A DNA stretch of 64,000 bases from Spirochaetia bacterium UBA5763 (GTDB lineage Bacteria > Spirochaetota > UBA4802 > UBA5550): positions 124,001 to 188,000 of the forward strand of contig DIEX01000030.1 of NCBI GenBank assembly GCA_002418835.1. The letters are read 5' to 3'. The notes under the pieces are model-generated. The model saw nothing but the letters and a program-made list of their open reading frames with translations. It was not told the origin of the DNA and searched no databases. The position numbers and the translations under genes are program-made. Shown piece after piece: positions 36,396 to 45,988 of this stretch. Numbering within the stretch: the stretch's first letter is position 1; every line of letters starts with the position of its first letter.

Positions 36396-37783
36396 TACTT
36401 CCTCCCTCCTATAAGAACATTTTTCACAAGAATATGGGGGCCGCCGTATGACACAGGGAGAGGGCTCTGTCCCCCTTTGCCGCAGCCGCCAAGACCGCCG
36501 TACATTTCACAGTCATCGGCAATCATGCTTATACTTTTCAATGTATTGAAAACATTACCGGAGAGAATAACATCTCTGAACATCTTCCCAGGCTTTCCGT
36601 TTTTAATCTTATAGCCGTAACCCGCTGTGAAGGTAAACATCTCAAGATTTGTCTGGCCGCCGATAACGTCTACCGCATAGAGCCCGTCATCAAGTGAATC
36701 AAAAAGTTCCTCTTTAGTCTGAGTGCCATTGTCAATATATGTATTTGTCATTCTTACAATAGGCTGCCGCATAACGCCAATGGCACGGCCGTTCCCTGTA
36801 ACAGTTTCACCCATCTTATCCGCAGTCTCCCGCGAATGGAGGCGTCCTGTGAGTATACCGTCTTTAATCAGGTAGGTCTTCTGCGGGTAAATCCCCTCGT
36901 CATCAAAGGGGATATAACCTGCAAGCCCGGTGATTGATCCGTCATCTATTACATTAAAGCCTGCCGGGCCGAACTCTCTCCCCAGGGCCATCTGCTCCTT
37001 CATCCTCGGATTCTCATGTATAAAATCAGCTTCAGAAAGGTGCCCGAAAGCTTCATGTATAAATACACCGGATAGCCGGGGATCCAGGATAACATCATAA
37101 GTGCCCCCTTCGAGCGGTTCGGCAGAGAGCATATCAACAGCAATCTTTACCACCTTTTCCGCAAGCTCCTCCCTGCCGCGGACGATCTCGTATCCGCCGT
37201 AACCTGAAACAGATTCATGGAACGGCTGAATTATGCTCCCCTCCTTTGCAACAGAGGTGAGTGAAATCCCGCAGTGCATCTTCTCATAAGAGAGACGCGA
37301 CCCCTCACTGTTCATGTAGAGATATCTGCTGTTCACATCCCGGTATATCGCTTTTGTTGTCTGGATTTTCGGGGAGGACTGAAGTATTTTATTATAGCTT
37401 TTTATAAGTTCAAATTTTTCATCAAGGGTAATGATGTTTATATCTTCAACAGGCTCTGTCCTGAACTGTGCGCTCACAGGCTCTGACCTGGCAACCCTGC
37501 TCTTTTCATCAGGAGAGGCAATTGATGCTGCCGTAAGAGCGCTGTTGAAAAATCTTTCAATTGATGATATATCATTGAAAGTGGCAAAACCCCAGGAACC
37601 GTTCTTCAGAACCCTGACTGATCCCGCGAGAGACTCCCCTGATGTCATGGAATCAACATTATCACCGGAAAGGGAAATTGTTGTGCCCACACCGGATGAA
37701 AACCGGATCTCGGCGAATTCACACCCTGCGGACTGAAGAAGCGTACTCCCCTTCTCAGCAGCTTCAGAAAACCTGTCATTCAT
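36395..37783 (-). CDS. tldD: TldD metalloprotease subunit
   Basis: 462 residues. The zinc motif is present in FIHEAFGHLSEAD (HEAFGH), followed by FNVIDDGSI, GYIPFDDEG, the glycine-rich GNGRAIGVMRQPIVRMTNTYI and the cysteine-containing C-terminus DDCEMYGGLGGCGKGGQSPLPVSYGGP. This is a complete active TldD. With the TldE gene downstream it forms the heterodimeric protease. GGGGAGG lies upstream of the ATG. The C-terminal family pattern and length are normal. Confidence 0.9.
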   Translation of the reverse strand: MNDRFSEAAEKGSTLLQSAGCEFAEIRFSSGVGTTISLSGDNVDSMTSGESLAGSVRVLKNGSWGFATFNDISSIERFFNSALTAASIASPDEKSRVARSEPVSAQFRTEPVEDINIITLDEKFELIKSYNKILQSSPKIQTTKAIYRDVNSRYLYMNSEGSRLSYEKMHCGISLTSVAKEGSIIQPFHESVSGYGGYEIVRGREELAEKVVKIAVDMLSAEPLEGGTYDVILDPRLSGVFIHEAFGHLSEADFIHENPRMKEQMALGREFGPAGFNVIDDGSITGLAGYIPFDDEGIYPQKTYLIKDGILTGRLHSRETADKMGETVTGNGRAIGVMRQPIVRMTNTYIDNGTQTKEELFDSLDDGLYAVDVIGGQTNLEMFTFTAGYGYKIKNGKPGKMFRDVILSGNVFNTLKSISMIADDCEMYGGLGGCGKGGQSPLPVSYGGPHILVKNVLIGGRK

Positions 37784-37989
37784 AAAATAAGCCTCCCCGT
37801 TTCAGATGAAGAACAATTTTTCAACTTTTTAGAATAAAAAAACAGTACCGGTAAAATGGATGATTATGTCAATGGAATTCTTTTTTGCTCTTTTTTTCCG
37901 GTAATTTTATCTTTTTTAGAAAATTACCGTTATCAGATACTTAAAGCACACCGATAATGAAGCATACCATGAACAAGGAGGTTCATGTC

Positions 37990-38277
37990 ATGAATATTAA
38001 CCTTACAGCCTTTAATGATATGGCAGAAGCGGTAAACCTCAGACTGAGGTCAGAGAGTAACGTGAACAGGGAAGTTCCGAAGAATACTCCTGCTAAAACG
38101 GATACAGAAGACCTGGCCTTGAGGGAGAAAGAACTTGAATTTAAACAAAAAATTCAGCAGGACACCACAATGGATGTCAATGAAGTAAAAAACTTTCTCT
38201 TCATGCTCATAGGCGCTGAAATAAAGGTAAAACCTGAAAACAGCTTTTCAGGATCAGTAGTTAACAGGATAGCCTGA
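37990..38277 (+). CDS. Small protein, unknown function
   Basis: 95 residues, start set by AAGGAGG eight bases upstream. It is soluble and charged, with helix-forming DLALREKELEFKQKIQQDTTMDVNEVKNFLFMLIGAE in the middle, perhaps a short coiled coil. No family recognised. It has neither signal peptide nor partner gene. Confidence 0.55.
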   Translation: MNINLTAFNDMAEAVNLRLRSESNVNREVPKNTPAKTDTEDLALREKELEFKQKIQQDTTMDVNEVKNFLFMLIGAEIKVKPENSFSGSVVNRIA

Positions 38278-38294
38278 CAGCTGTCCTGTTAACC
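38261..38294. terminator. Palindrome at the end of the small protein gene
   Basis: Arms GTTAACAGGA and TCCTGTTAAC (a perfect 10-bp stem) with a 14-base loop; the left arm covers the last codons and the stop follows. No T-run follows, so it may be an attenuating or stabilising hairpin rather than a true terminator. Confidence 0.45.
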
Positions 38295-38497
38295 CCTCAA
38301 AAAAAACTCTTTTTACAGTCTCTCATTTTTTAAAAACCGGCAAAAAATTTATTGACCTTTAACATAAAAAGATTATTTTTTACAAAATAAAGGTTCTTTA
38401 TTCATTTTAAATTAAATAGATAATATTTTTTTCCTGTATTCCGGTTTACTTTTTTTACGATATATATAGTAAATATATAATTATTAAAGAGAAAATA

Positions 38498-38623
38498 ATG
38501 AGCAAGGAACTTCAGGAAAAAGCTGATCAGATTGTCCGGGAACTTAAAGAGGCTCTTCAGCCGGTAAAGGATGAAATTGATCGTTTGAACAGCAGAAAAA
38601 ATATGCCGGGGCGAAGGATTTAA
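38498..38623 (+). CDS. Possible 41-residue helical protein
   Basis: A short open frame reading MSKELQEKADQIVRELKEAL followed by QPVKDEIDRLNSRKNMPGRRI. The heptad-like spacing of L, I and V over about 30 residues suggests a coiled coil, and a purine-rich AAAGAGA lies just before the ATG. It lies 80 bases before the TetR-type gene. Coding status is supported only by composition and the ribosome-site-like sequence. Confidence 0.4.
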   Translation: MSKELQEKADQIVRELKEALQPVKDEIDRLNSRKNMPGRRI

Positions 38624-38703
38624 CCTGTAATAATATTTTAATAAATTATACAAATCGCCGCTGCGCTTCTAAACTTTTTTATAATATTCATGAGGTATGA
38701 CAA

Positions 38704-39318
38704 ATGCCACCTAAAGGCGAAAAAAGAAAGCAGCAGATCATTGACACAGCAAAAGATATGTTTATAAATAAAGGCTTTCAGAGCACCCATATCGGCCAGG
38801 TATGTGAGCATCTTGATATTGCACGGGGCACAGTCTACCAGTATTTCAGCAATAAAAAAGAGATCCTCTTCGCAATACTGGACACAGTTGCAGAAAATAT
38901 TGAAGACATTCTCGATCCGGATGATCTTAGTGATTTCCTGGAAAGAAAACCTGAAATGGAAGTTATAGTTAAATTTGTTGATGACAGAATTGCTTCTTGT
39001 CTCGCAGTGCTTTCAAATGAACCTATTGTTATAAGGCTTATATACAGGGACATTATCGGGATAGATGAAGAGGTCTCTGACAAAGTATCTGTATTCCTCT
39101 CAAAAATTATAGAGATAATATCCAGAGAGATTGAAATACTCCGGGATAATAATATATTTAAAAAAGATGTTGCACCCCCTATAGCTGCTTCAATGCTTGT
39201 GGGTGCAATCATGATGATAATTTACCAGTACAGCAAAGACAAAAAAGACTATCTTGATAAATCTGTTACAAAGGCCATGGCAATTACATACCTTCATGGA
39301 GTATATGAGACGCTTTGA
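38704..39318 (+). CDS. TetR/AcrR-family transcriptional regulator
   Basis: 204 residues. The N-terminal helix-turn-helix KQQIIDTAKDMFINKGFQSTHIGQVCEHLDIARGTVYQYFSNKKEILFAIL (residues 9-58) is a textbook TetR domain. The C-terminal helical domain (60-204) binds an unknown ligand. GAGG lies upstream of the ATG. It ends in TTGA, overlapping the HEAT-repeat gene, so the two are co-translated; the regulator probably controls its own operon. Confidence 0.85.
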   Translation: MPPKGEKRKQQIIDTAKDMFINKGFQSTHIGQVCEHLDIARGTVYQYFSNKKEILFAILDTVAENIEDILDPDDLSDFLERKPEMEVIVKFVDDRIASCLAVLSNEPIVIRLIYRDIIGIDEEVSDKVSVFLSKIIEIISREIEILRDNNIFKKDVAPPIAASMLVGAIMMIIYQYSKDKKDYLDKSVTKAMAITYLHGVYETL

Positions 39319-40631
39319 TATTCAGCTTTAAAAAAATAAAGATAACAGCGGCTCTTCTTATAATAATCTCCCTGGCTTCATCTCTGCAGGCCATGGAGCA
39401 GAAAGCAATTGTAAAGTCTATTCTGAAGGGTAAATCTCCCGATTATGAGACAGCTATCGATTATATCAGGATCAACCTCCCCCCGTTTCTTCCAAAAGAA
39501 CTCAAAGACGAATACCTTGACGACGATGATGAGGATATCCGTGGAAGAATTATCACAGCTCTTAAACTTTATCCGCCGGAACAGATAGCCCCCTTCTGGA
39601 TTGAGATATTAAAAAAAACCGGAAGTACACCTCTGGAAGTCAGTATTATCAGCTACCTTGGGAGGAATAAATACTTCACTCCTGTGATAGCAGAAAAACT
39701 CCTGGCGCCCATGAGCGAAGTCAGGGAGAGAGCAGCCGTTGCACTTAAAGACTCAGGTGACGACAGGATTCTTCCTGTAATCCTTAACCTCTCGAAGAGC
39801 AGCAAACCGATAGACAGGATATATCTTCTTGAAGCGTTAAAACATCTCTATGATATCCGTTTCCAGAAACTTGTTATTGCATTTCTGAATGACGGGAACA
39901 AATCTGTACGTATTTATGCGCTGCAATGCGCCACAGATAATTCCATCAGGGAATCTATCCCTGCGATCAAAAGACTTGTCACGAACGATGACAATGACGA
40001 GGTGAGAAAGCGCTCAATTGAATCCCTTGCTTATTTCAAAGATTCAGGCTCCGGTTTCATCATTGCTTCAGTTCTGAAAGAGGGGAAAAAGGACCTCACA
40101 CTTACGGCCATAAGGGCGCTTAGAGATCTGAAATACAGCACCGCAGCAGGACAAATCTCGGAACTGCTGCTCAGCGAGAAAGACCGTGATATTAAAGCAG
40201 CGGCAATTGACGCCTTAAGCGGATTCGGCAGAGCGGGAAACATTGAGGGGCTGAGAAAGATAATAACGAAAGATGAAGATCCTGTTATAAGGATGAAAGC
40301 TATACACGCGCTGGGTGAAATAAATGAAGAGCGGGACACCATCGATTTATTAACAATCACCCTTTCAGACAACGACTACAGAATCAGAGGTGAAGGATGC
40401 AGCGCCCTGGGGAAGCTTAAAAAAAGCAGGCCATCACCGCTTCTCCTTAATCAGATCAGGGGAGACAATTCCAGATATGTAAGGAGCGCCGCGCTTTATT
40501 CACTTGAGAAGATCAGGGACACAAAAGATATTATACCGCTATTCGACATTTATTCAGAGGAGAGAGATCCGGTATTCAGGCACCTGCTGAAGGATTACCT
40601 CCGATCATCAGTTATCAGGCTTACCCGGTAA
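39315..40631 (+). CDS. Secreted HEAT-repeat protein
   Basis: 438 residues, start TTG overlapping the TetR-type stop. A signal peptide (IKITAALLIIISLASSLQA) precedes about ten HEAT/PBS-type helical repeats with units such as RIITALKLYPPE, AVALKDSGDDRILPVIL, AIRALRDLKYSTAAGQIS and KAIHALGEINEERDTIDLL. Such solenoids bind proteins or polymers; location is the periplasm. The last 11 bases overlap the convergent recD gene. Co-expression with a TetR-type regulator suggests inducible expression. Confidence 0.75.
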   Translation: MIFSFKKIKITAALLIIISLASSLQAMEQKAIVKSILKGKSPDYETAIDYIRINLPPFLPKELKDEYLDDDDEDIRGRIITALKLYPPEQIAPFWIEILKKTGSTPLEVSIISYLGRNKYFTPVIAEKLLAPMSEVRERAAVALKDSGDDRILPVILNLSKSSKPIDRIYLLEALKHLYDIRFQKLVIAFLNDGNKSVRIYALQCATDNSIRESIPAIKRLVTNDDNDEVRKRSIESLAYFKDSGSGFIIASVLKEGKKDLTLTAIRALRDLKYSTAAGQISELLLSEKDRDIKAAAIDALSGFGRAGNIEGLRKIITKDEDPVIRMKAIHALGEINEERDTIDLLTITLSDNDYRIRGEGCSALGKLKKSRPSPLLLNQIRGDNSRYVRSAALYSLEKIRDTKDIIPLFDIYSEERDPVFRHLLKDYLRSSVIRLTR

Positions 40632-42465
40632 CGCCCCACAACCTCTCCCTGAGGCCCGTCATCCGCTTCATAGAATTTTCAACCATAGCAGCAACTGTTC
40701 CCTCATCTGACGCAATTACCACTTTTTTCTTTCCGCGTGTTACTGCGGTATATAGAAGTTCACGTGTCATGAGCCGCTTCTCCACAGGGGGGAGAACCAC
40801 AAGGACTTCACTGAACTCCGAACCCTGGCTTTTGTGTATAGTCATGGCAAAAGCTGTTTCATGTTCCGGCATTCTTGAAGGATGGATATATACCTTTTCC
40901 CCGTCAGGTTTTTCAAACATTACTCTGAGTTCTCCATCCTTAAAACAGGTTACACCTATATCTCCATTAAACAGAGAGAGAGTATAATCATTCCTGGTGA
41001 CCATCACAGGCCTCCCTTCATAAAATTCATCTTCCGGTGTGATAATTCCCGACTCTTCAAGTACACGCTCCGCCATAAGATTCAGCGCGGCAGCACCGGC
41101 AGGTCCTCTCCTTGTTGCGGTGAGAATCGCGAAACCTTTGATAAACTCATAGACAGATTCATGGCCGGGCCTCTCTTTCCTGCTGAATGCCCCTGATGCA
41201 GCCTTTCTGAAAGTATCCTCAATGGAGAGAACCGAACAATCACCGGTAAGGGATATGTCGCTCTTCCCCCCATGAGTAAGTAGTTTTACCGCCCCCTCTG
41301 AATGGCCGCTACGTATCATGTCAGCAAGAATGCCTATACCGCTCTCTCCGCTGAACCTGTAGCTCTTCCGCAGAATGGTCATAGCCCCGGATAACGGAGC
41401 AGCGGCAGTTTCAACCTTCGCGTCCCTGCTGAAAGCTTCGCCAAGGAGTCCGCTCCCTCTGCTGATAAACTCAGAGGTGTACCCGTGCAGCTGCCCCCTG
41501 TCGCATATATCACCAAAAACCGCCCCACCCTCAACAGATGAAAGCTGATCCCTGTCACCCAGGAGAATCACCCTTGAGCCTGGCTTCAGCGCCTCAAAAA
41601 ACCTGTACATTAACGCAAGGTCAGCCATGGAACATTCATCAACAACAATAACGTCATACCGCAGGGGATTTTCCCTGTTATGTCTGAACTCCGGGGAACC
41701 GCTTACTGAGCCGAGAAGCCTGTGGATAGTGTGGGTTTCCCGTGGAATTGCTGTTTTAATCTCTTCACTGACAGGGAGAGATTCAAGTGACACTGTGACC
41801 GACTCCCGCAGACGCGCTGCTGCTTTACCTGTGGGTGCCGCGAGCGCTATGGACAGGCCTGCCCCCATCATTTCAGCCAGAAGCGCCAGAATTTTTATTA
41901 CAGTTGAGGTTTTCCCTGTGCCGGGTCCGCCGGATATTACCGAAAAACAGCTGTTAATCGCGCACCAGGCGGCAACCCCCTGCCAGTCGGTCTCATCAGC
42001 GTTATGCGGAAAGAGCTTCACGAACATTTCAGTTATCCCGGGGGTAACCGCTTCCGGAGGGAGCGGCTGCGCCATACTTTTTACTGAATCAGCAAGCTGT
42101 TTTTCAAAGAAATGGTATTTCTGGAAATAGACCCTTTCATGTTCATCAAGAATGACAGGTAGCAATTCACTCTCCATTCCGGCTATTCCGCTATTTTTTA
42201 AAACAGAAAGGATCTTCTTTCTGTCAGGTATAATTATCTCATGAAGTAAATCAGCGGCTTCAGTGAAGTCCGAAATAGGCCTCCCCGCTATTTGAGATAT
42301 ATCGAGACACACATCCCCCTGCGCGAGCCTGTTGGAAAGCAGGAGTATCAGGAGGTATAGAACCGGATCATTTTTATCAGCTTTAGCTGTAAGAAAATCA
42401 GCCAGGTGAACATCTATATCATTAAATATTCCTGAATTTTTAAGTTCATCTATTGCACAGTTCAT
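40621..42465 (-). CDS. recD: RecBCD exonuclease V alpha chain
   Basis: 614 residues. Superfamily 1 helicase motifs are in order: Walker A GGPGTGKTSTV, DECSMADLALMYRF (Walker B), GDRDQLSSVEGG, and late HKSQGSEFSEVLVVLP plus ELLYTAVTRGKKKV. The ATG at 42465 follows GGAGAGGGG and overlaps the recB end by 20 bases. RecD is the fast 5'-3' helicase of the enzyme. It is the last gene of recC-recB-recD. Length is that of the E. coli protein. Confidence 0.9.
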   Translation of the reverse strand: MNCAIDELKNSGIFNDIDVHLADFLTAKADKNDPVLYLLILLLSNRLAQGDVCLDISQIAGRPISDFTEAADLLHEIIIPDRKKILSVLKNSGIAGMESELLPVILDEHERVYFQKYHFFEKQLADSVKSMAQPLPPEAVTPGITEMFVKLFPHNADETDWQGVAAWCAINSCFSVISGGPGTGKTSTVIKILALLAEMMGAGLSIALAAPTGKAAARLRESVTVSLESLPVSEEIKTAIPRETHTIHRLLGSVSGSPEFRHNRENPLRYDVIVVDECSMADLALMYRFFEALKPGSRVILLGDRDQLSSVEGGAVFGDICDRGQLHGYTSEFISRGSGLLGEAFSRDAKVETAAAPLSGAMTILRKSYRFSGESGIGILADMIRSGHSEGAVKLLTHGGKSDISLTGDCSVLSIEDTFRKAASGAFSRKERPGHESVYEFIKGFAILTATRRGPAGAAALNLMAERVLEESGIITPEDEFYEGRPVMVTRNDYTLSLFNGDIGVTCFKDGELRVMFEKPDGEKVYIHPSRMPEHETAFAMTIHKSQGSEFSEVLVVLPPVEKRLMTRELLYTAVTRGKKKVVIASDEGTVAAMVENSMKRMTGLRERLWGVTG

Positions 42466-45400
42466 TGCACCCCTCTCCTCTGAAAAACATGTCAAGTCTC
42501 CTGACTGTATCTTCGTCAGGGAGCGTATGAAAAATACCGGGACTGTTATCCCCCTCTTTCATCCCCCTTATAAAGAAATAATAGACTCCACCGAAGTTCC
42601 TGCTGTAGCTGTACTCATCACTCATGCGGAGAGAGAGATACCTGTGCAGCGCCACAGAGTAGAGATAATACTGAAGGTGATAGTTGTGACGCAGCATCTC
42701 CTCCTCCATTCTTGCGGAGGTGTAATCTTCGCTGCATGTTCCGAGGCTGTTGGACTTCCAGTCAGCAATAAAATATTTATCCCCTGCCCTGAACACAAGG
42801 TCTATAAAACCTTTCATCATGCCATGTATCACTGAATCGTCCTGCCCCAACCTATTAAAAATCTCTTTTCCGTATAACGGCGCGCTGCTGAATATATCAT
42901 GAAGCCCTGAAATAGAAAATTCCCCCAGCGGAAAATTGAATTCCATTTCACTGAGCCTGCTCTCCATCCCTATATCTGAAAGTCTAAGCCCCTCATCCCC
43001 CGGAAGCTGCGCGCCTGTAACATTAAAAAACATCCCCATGACATCATCACTCCAGGATTCCTCATAACCGTATTTACGCAGAAGAGAGAGCACAGTTCCT
43101 GAAACAGTCTCTTTATCTTTTTCACGGAAATCAGTAATTTCAAAAATTTCATGCAGACACAGGCCTGCTTTTATACCACGGGGGAAAGCGAAAATTCCGC
43201 TTCCGGCATCAGCAGATTTACCGGCGAAACCGTCGCTCTTCTCATCATGCATGGTCTTTGTTATGGAACTGTAGCTCTGCATACCCCATGCTCGTCTGAT
43301 TTCACCTTTGAATTTTTTCTCTTCAATCAACTCTGTTTCAGACATGGGTATTCTCAGGCCCCCCACCTTCTCTCCACGGACTATGGAAAAGGAGATATTC
43401 CCCGCAGAACCTGCTGCAAGATTCCGGAGAGACTCTGCAAAGAGATTAAACTTCTCCTCTGCTTTCATCTTTTCAGGAAGAGGCCCCCTCAGCAGGAGTC
43501 GTGCAGGAGCAGACTTGAGGAAATCCCGTTTAACCATAAAGAGCACCCTGCATCGCGATTTGGCCCTGGTTAGTGCCACATACATAAGCCTGACATTCTC
43601 CGCCAGGTCTTCAAGCCCCTTTATCTCCTTTACTCTCTCTGTTACGCTCTCCTTATCAAGGCAGAGTACAGGTGCAAAGTCAGATTCAGGATCATGATAG
43701 ATTACAGTTTCACCCGGAGGCTGCCAGGCATGGGTAAGATAGGGGCAGTAAACTATGGGGTACTCAAGCCCCTTGCATGCGTGCATGGTAACAATCTCCA
43801 CAGCATCGCTGTCTTTATCAAGGCGTATTGAGTAGGCGTCACCCTCAGGTGGATCACTCAGGGCATTCTCAAACCATGACACAAGTTCATCAGGTGATAA
43901 GCTGTTTTCAAACTGCACCATGTTGAGTATTTCAGCAAGATGATTTATATTGGCCAGGGCCCTCTCCCCCCTCATACGCCCCAGCACCCTCACTGTAATA
44001 TTCTCATTCATGAGAATAAGGGTAAACATATCCATAAAACCGTTTGTAACCCACAGTTCCCTGTAACCGTAAAATTTTTCAGCGAGCTCTGCAAGAGGCG
44101 CTGTCCCATCCTCTGAATCATCATTCAGCCTGTATATATCTGCCGCGCTCATCCCTATTATTGATGTGGCAGCCGCGCTCTTCAACCTGCCGCTCCTGCC
44201 AGGCTCAGCCACAGCGGCAATTATCCGGCAGAGTTCAGAAGCCTCTTCAGTTGCAAGCACACTTTCATGCCCGCGGGATACAGAGGGGATGCCGCATGCA
44301 GCAAGAGCCTCCTGTACCGCTGCGGCATGGGAATGACTCCGCACAAGCACCGCAATATCAGAGGGCTTCACACTTCTTCCGGAGGGGGTGAAACTATAGC
44401 TGCTCTCTGCTGTTAATTCAGATATCTCCGAAGCAAGCTGCCTCAGGATAATACTGTCGTTGTCATCATTTCCTCCCTGAGCAGCCTGTATATCAGCAAG
44501 CCCTATATCCATTGCAGAGAGAGACTTGCCATCTTTCACAAGATAATCACACTGATCTTTTTTACCCGCTTCGACAGGGGTAAATTCTATGTTTTCAAAA
44601 ACGAAGGGGAGTTCAGCTCCGCTGAATACCGCGTTCACACTTTCAATGAGTTCAGGAGTTGACCTGTAATTATTCGCAAGTGTATATTTGTTCTGCACCA
44701 TTTGAGAAGCTTTAATATACGAAAAAATATCCGCCCCCCTGAACCTGTAGATCGCCTGCTTCGGATCACCTATGAGAAAAAGAATACTCTCACCTTTGCC
44801 GAAAATCCCGCTGAAGATATCGAACTGAAGGTCATCGGTATCCTGAAATTCATCTATAAGCGCGGCGCTGTACCTGCTCCTCACGCTCTCAGCCAGGGCA
44901 ATTCCTCTCTCCCTTCTCAATGCACTCTGCACATCCTTTATAAGATCATCAAATCCCCTTCTCCCGAGCTCACCCTTAAGCGCGCCCCCCTCGTTATCCA
45001 TATAGCTGAACAGTTCTTTTCGAAAATTAACAAGATATCCTCTGCACGCAGAGTAGTACTCATCAGCAGCAGAAAATAAATCATCAGCTGTTTTAAAAAA
45101 CGGTATATCCGGAGCGCTGCGCCCTCTGTTAAGCGATGACCCGATTTTCTCAGCAGTAAAAAATTCAAAGCCCTCAGGGAGAGATATAAAGTCATCTCCC
45201 GCAAGGTATGAATCAAGATCCGCAGTCCTCCGCTCCATCGAATTTCTGCGGTACTTATTGCCATTTAGTGATCCGCTCTCAAATATAAATTCCTCAACAG
45301 CTCTTCTCTCTTTTCCCCATGCGGAGGCGAGCTTTTTGTGCAGTTTCTCCACTTTTGCGGCAAGCTTATCAATCATTTGAATAGAAAGGGGTGTTACATC

Positions 45401-45988
45401 CGGCACTGTTTTCATCCGTGGGGAGAGGGGCCTTTTTTTATAAAGCAGAAGCAGAGATGCCGGTGATTCATGTTCAATAATATATTTAGCAAGATGTTCA
45501 GGAAGAGAATAGATATGCCTCCTCCAGAAATCAGCAGCGAGCCGTTCATGAATCAGATCATCCGTGGCAATATCCGAGCTGAACAGCGAACCGCTTTCAA
45601 ATGCATTGTCAGCAAGCACCTGCTGGCAGAAGGAGTGGATTGTGTAAACAGATGCTTCATCAAAACTTTTAAGAGCGCTGCGGAGCCTCTGAGCAACAGA
45701 TAGATCATTCCTGTGCTTCTCCATAATTTCAGAAACAATCTTCTCATTAGCCTCACCTGTTTCAGAGAAACGGAGAGCATCAGCTATTACATTTCTTATC
45801 CTGAGACGCAACTCCATGGTCGCAGGGAGTGTAAAAGTCACAACAAGTATCCTGTCAATCCTGAGATTTCTCTCAACGATGAGTCTCAGATAGATCATCG
45901 ATATTGTAAATGTCTTCCCTGTGCCCGCGCTTGCCTCAATAAGATTTGTCCCTTCCAGGGGTGTATTAACCGCGTTGAACTTCTCCAT
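42446..45988 (-). CDS. recB: RecBCD exonuclease V beta chain
   Basis: 1180 residues. The UvrD-type helicase half has Walker A ASAGTGKTFTISM at residue about 20, IDEFQDTDDLQFDIF and GDPKQAIYRFRGAD, VEIVTMHACKGLEYPIV and MYVALTRAKSR. The C-terminal nuclease domain has the active-site motifs GMMKGFIDLVFRAGDKYFIADWKSN, with D and DWK as metal ligands. It binds free double-strand ends, unwinds and degrades them and loads RecA at Chi. The start overlaps the recC stop by one base (TAATG). Confidence 0.92.
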   Translation of the reverse strand: MEKFNAVNTPLEGTNLIEASAGTGKTFTISMIYLRLIVERNLRIDRILVVTFTLPATMELRLRIRNVIADALRFSETGEANEKIVSEIMEKHRNDLSVAQRLRSALKSFDEASVYTIHSFCQQVLADNAFESGSLFSSDIATDDLIHERLAADFWRRHIYSLPEHLAKYIIEHESPASLLLLYKKRPLSPRMKTVPDVTPLSIQMIDKLAAKVEKLHKKLASAWGKERRAVEEFIFESGSLNGNKYRRNSMERRTADLDSYLAGDDFISLPEGFEFFTAEKIGSSLNRGRSAPDIPFFKTADDLFSAADEYYSACRGYLVNFRKELFSYMDNEGGALKGELGRRGFDDLIKDVQSALRRERGIALAESVRSRYSAALIDEFQDTDDLQFDIFSGIFGKGESILFLIGDPKQAIYRFRGADIFSYIKASQMVQNKYTLANNYRSTPELIESVNAVFSGAELPFVFENIEFTPVEAGKKDQCDYLVKDGKSLSAMDIGLADIQAAQGGNDDNDSIILRQLASEISELTAESSYSFTPSGRSVKPSDIAVLVRSHSHAAAVQEALAACGIPSVSRGHESVLATEEASELCRIIAAVAEPGRSGRLKSAAATSIIGMSAADIYRLNDDSEDGTAPLAELAEKFYGYRELWVTNGFMDMFTLILMNENITVRVLGRMRGERALANINHLAEILNMVQFENSLSPDELVSWFENALSDPPEGDAYSIRLDKDSDAVEIVTMHACKGLEYPIVYCPYLTHAWQPPGETVIYHDPESDFAPVLCLDKESVTERVKEIKGLEDLAENVRLMYVALTRAKSRCRVLFMVKRDFLKSAPARLLLRGPLPEKMKAEEKFNLFAESLRNLAAGSAGNISFSIVRGEKVGGLRIPMSETELIEEKKFKGEIRRAWGMQSYSSITKTMHDEKSDGFAGKSADAGSGIFAFPRGIKAGLCLHEIFEITDFREKDKETVSGTVLSLLRKYGYEESWSDDVMGMFFNVTGAQLPGDEGLRLSDIGMESRLSEMEFNFPLGEFSISGLHDIFSSAPLYGKEIFNRLGQDDSVIHGMMKGFIDLVFRAGDKYFIADWKSNSLGTCSEDYTSARMEEEMLRHNYHLQYYLYSVALHRYLSLRMSDEYSYSRNFGGVYYFFIRGMKEGDNSPGIFHTLPDEDTVRRLDMFFRGEGCNELCNR

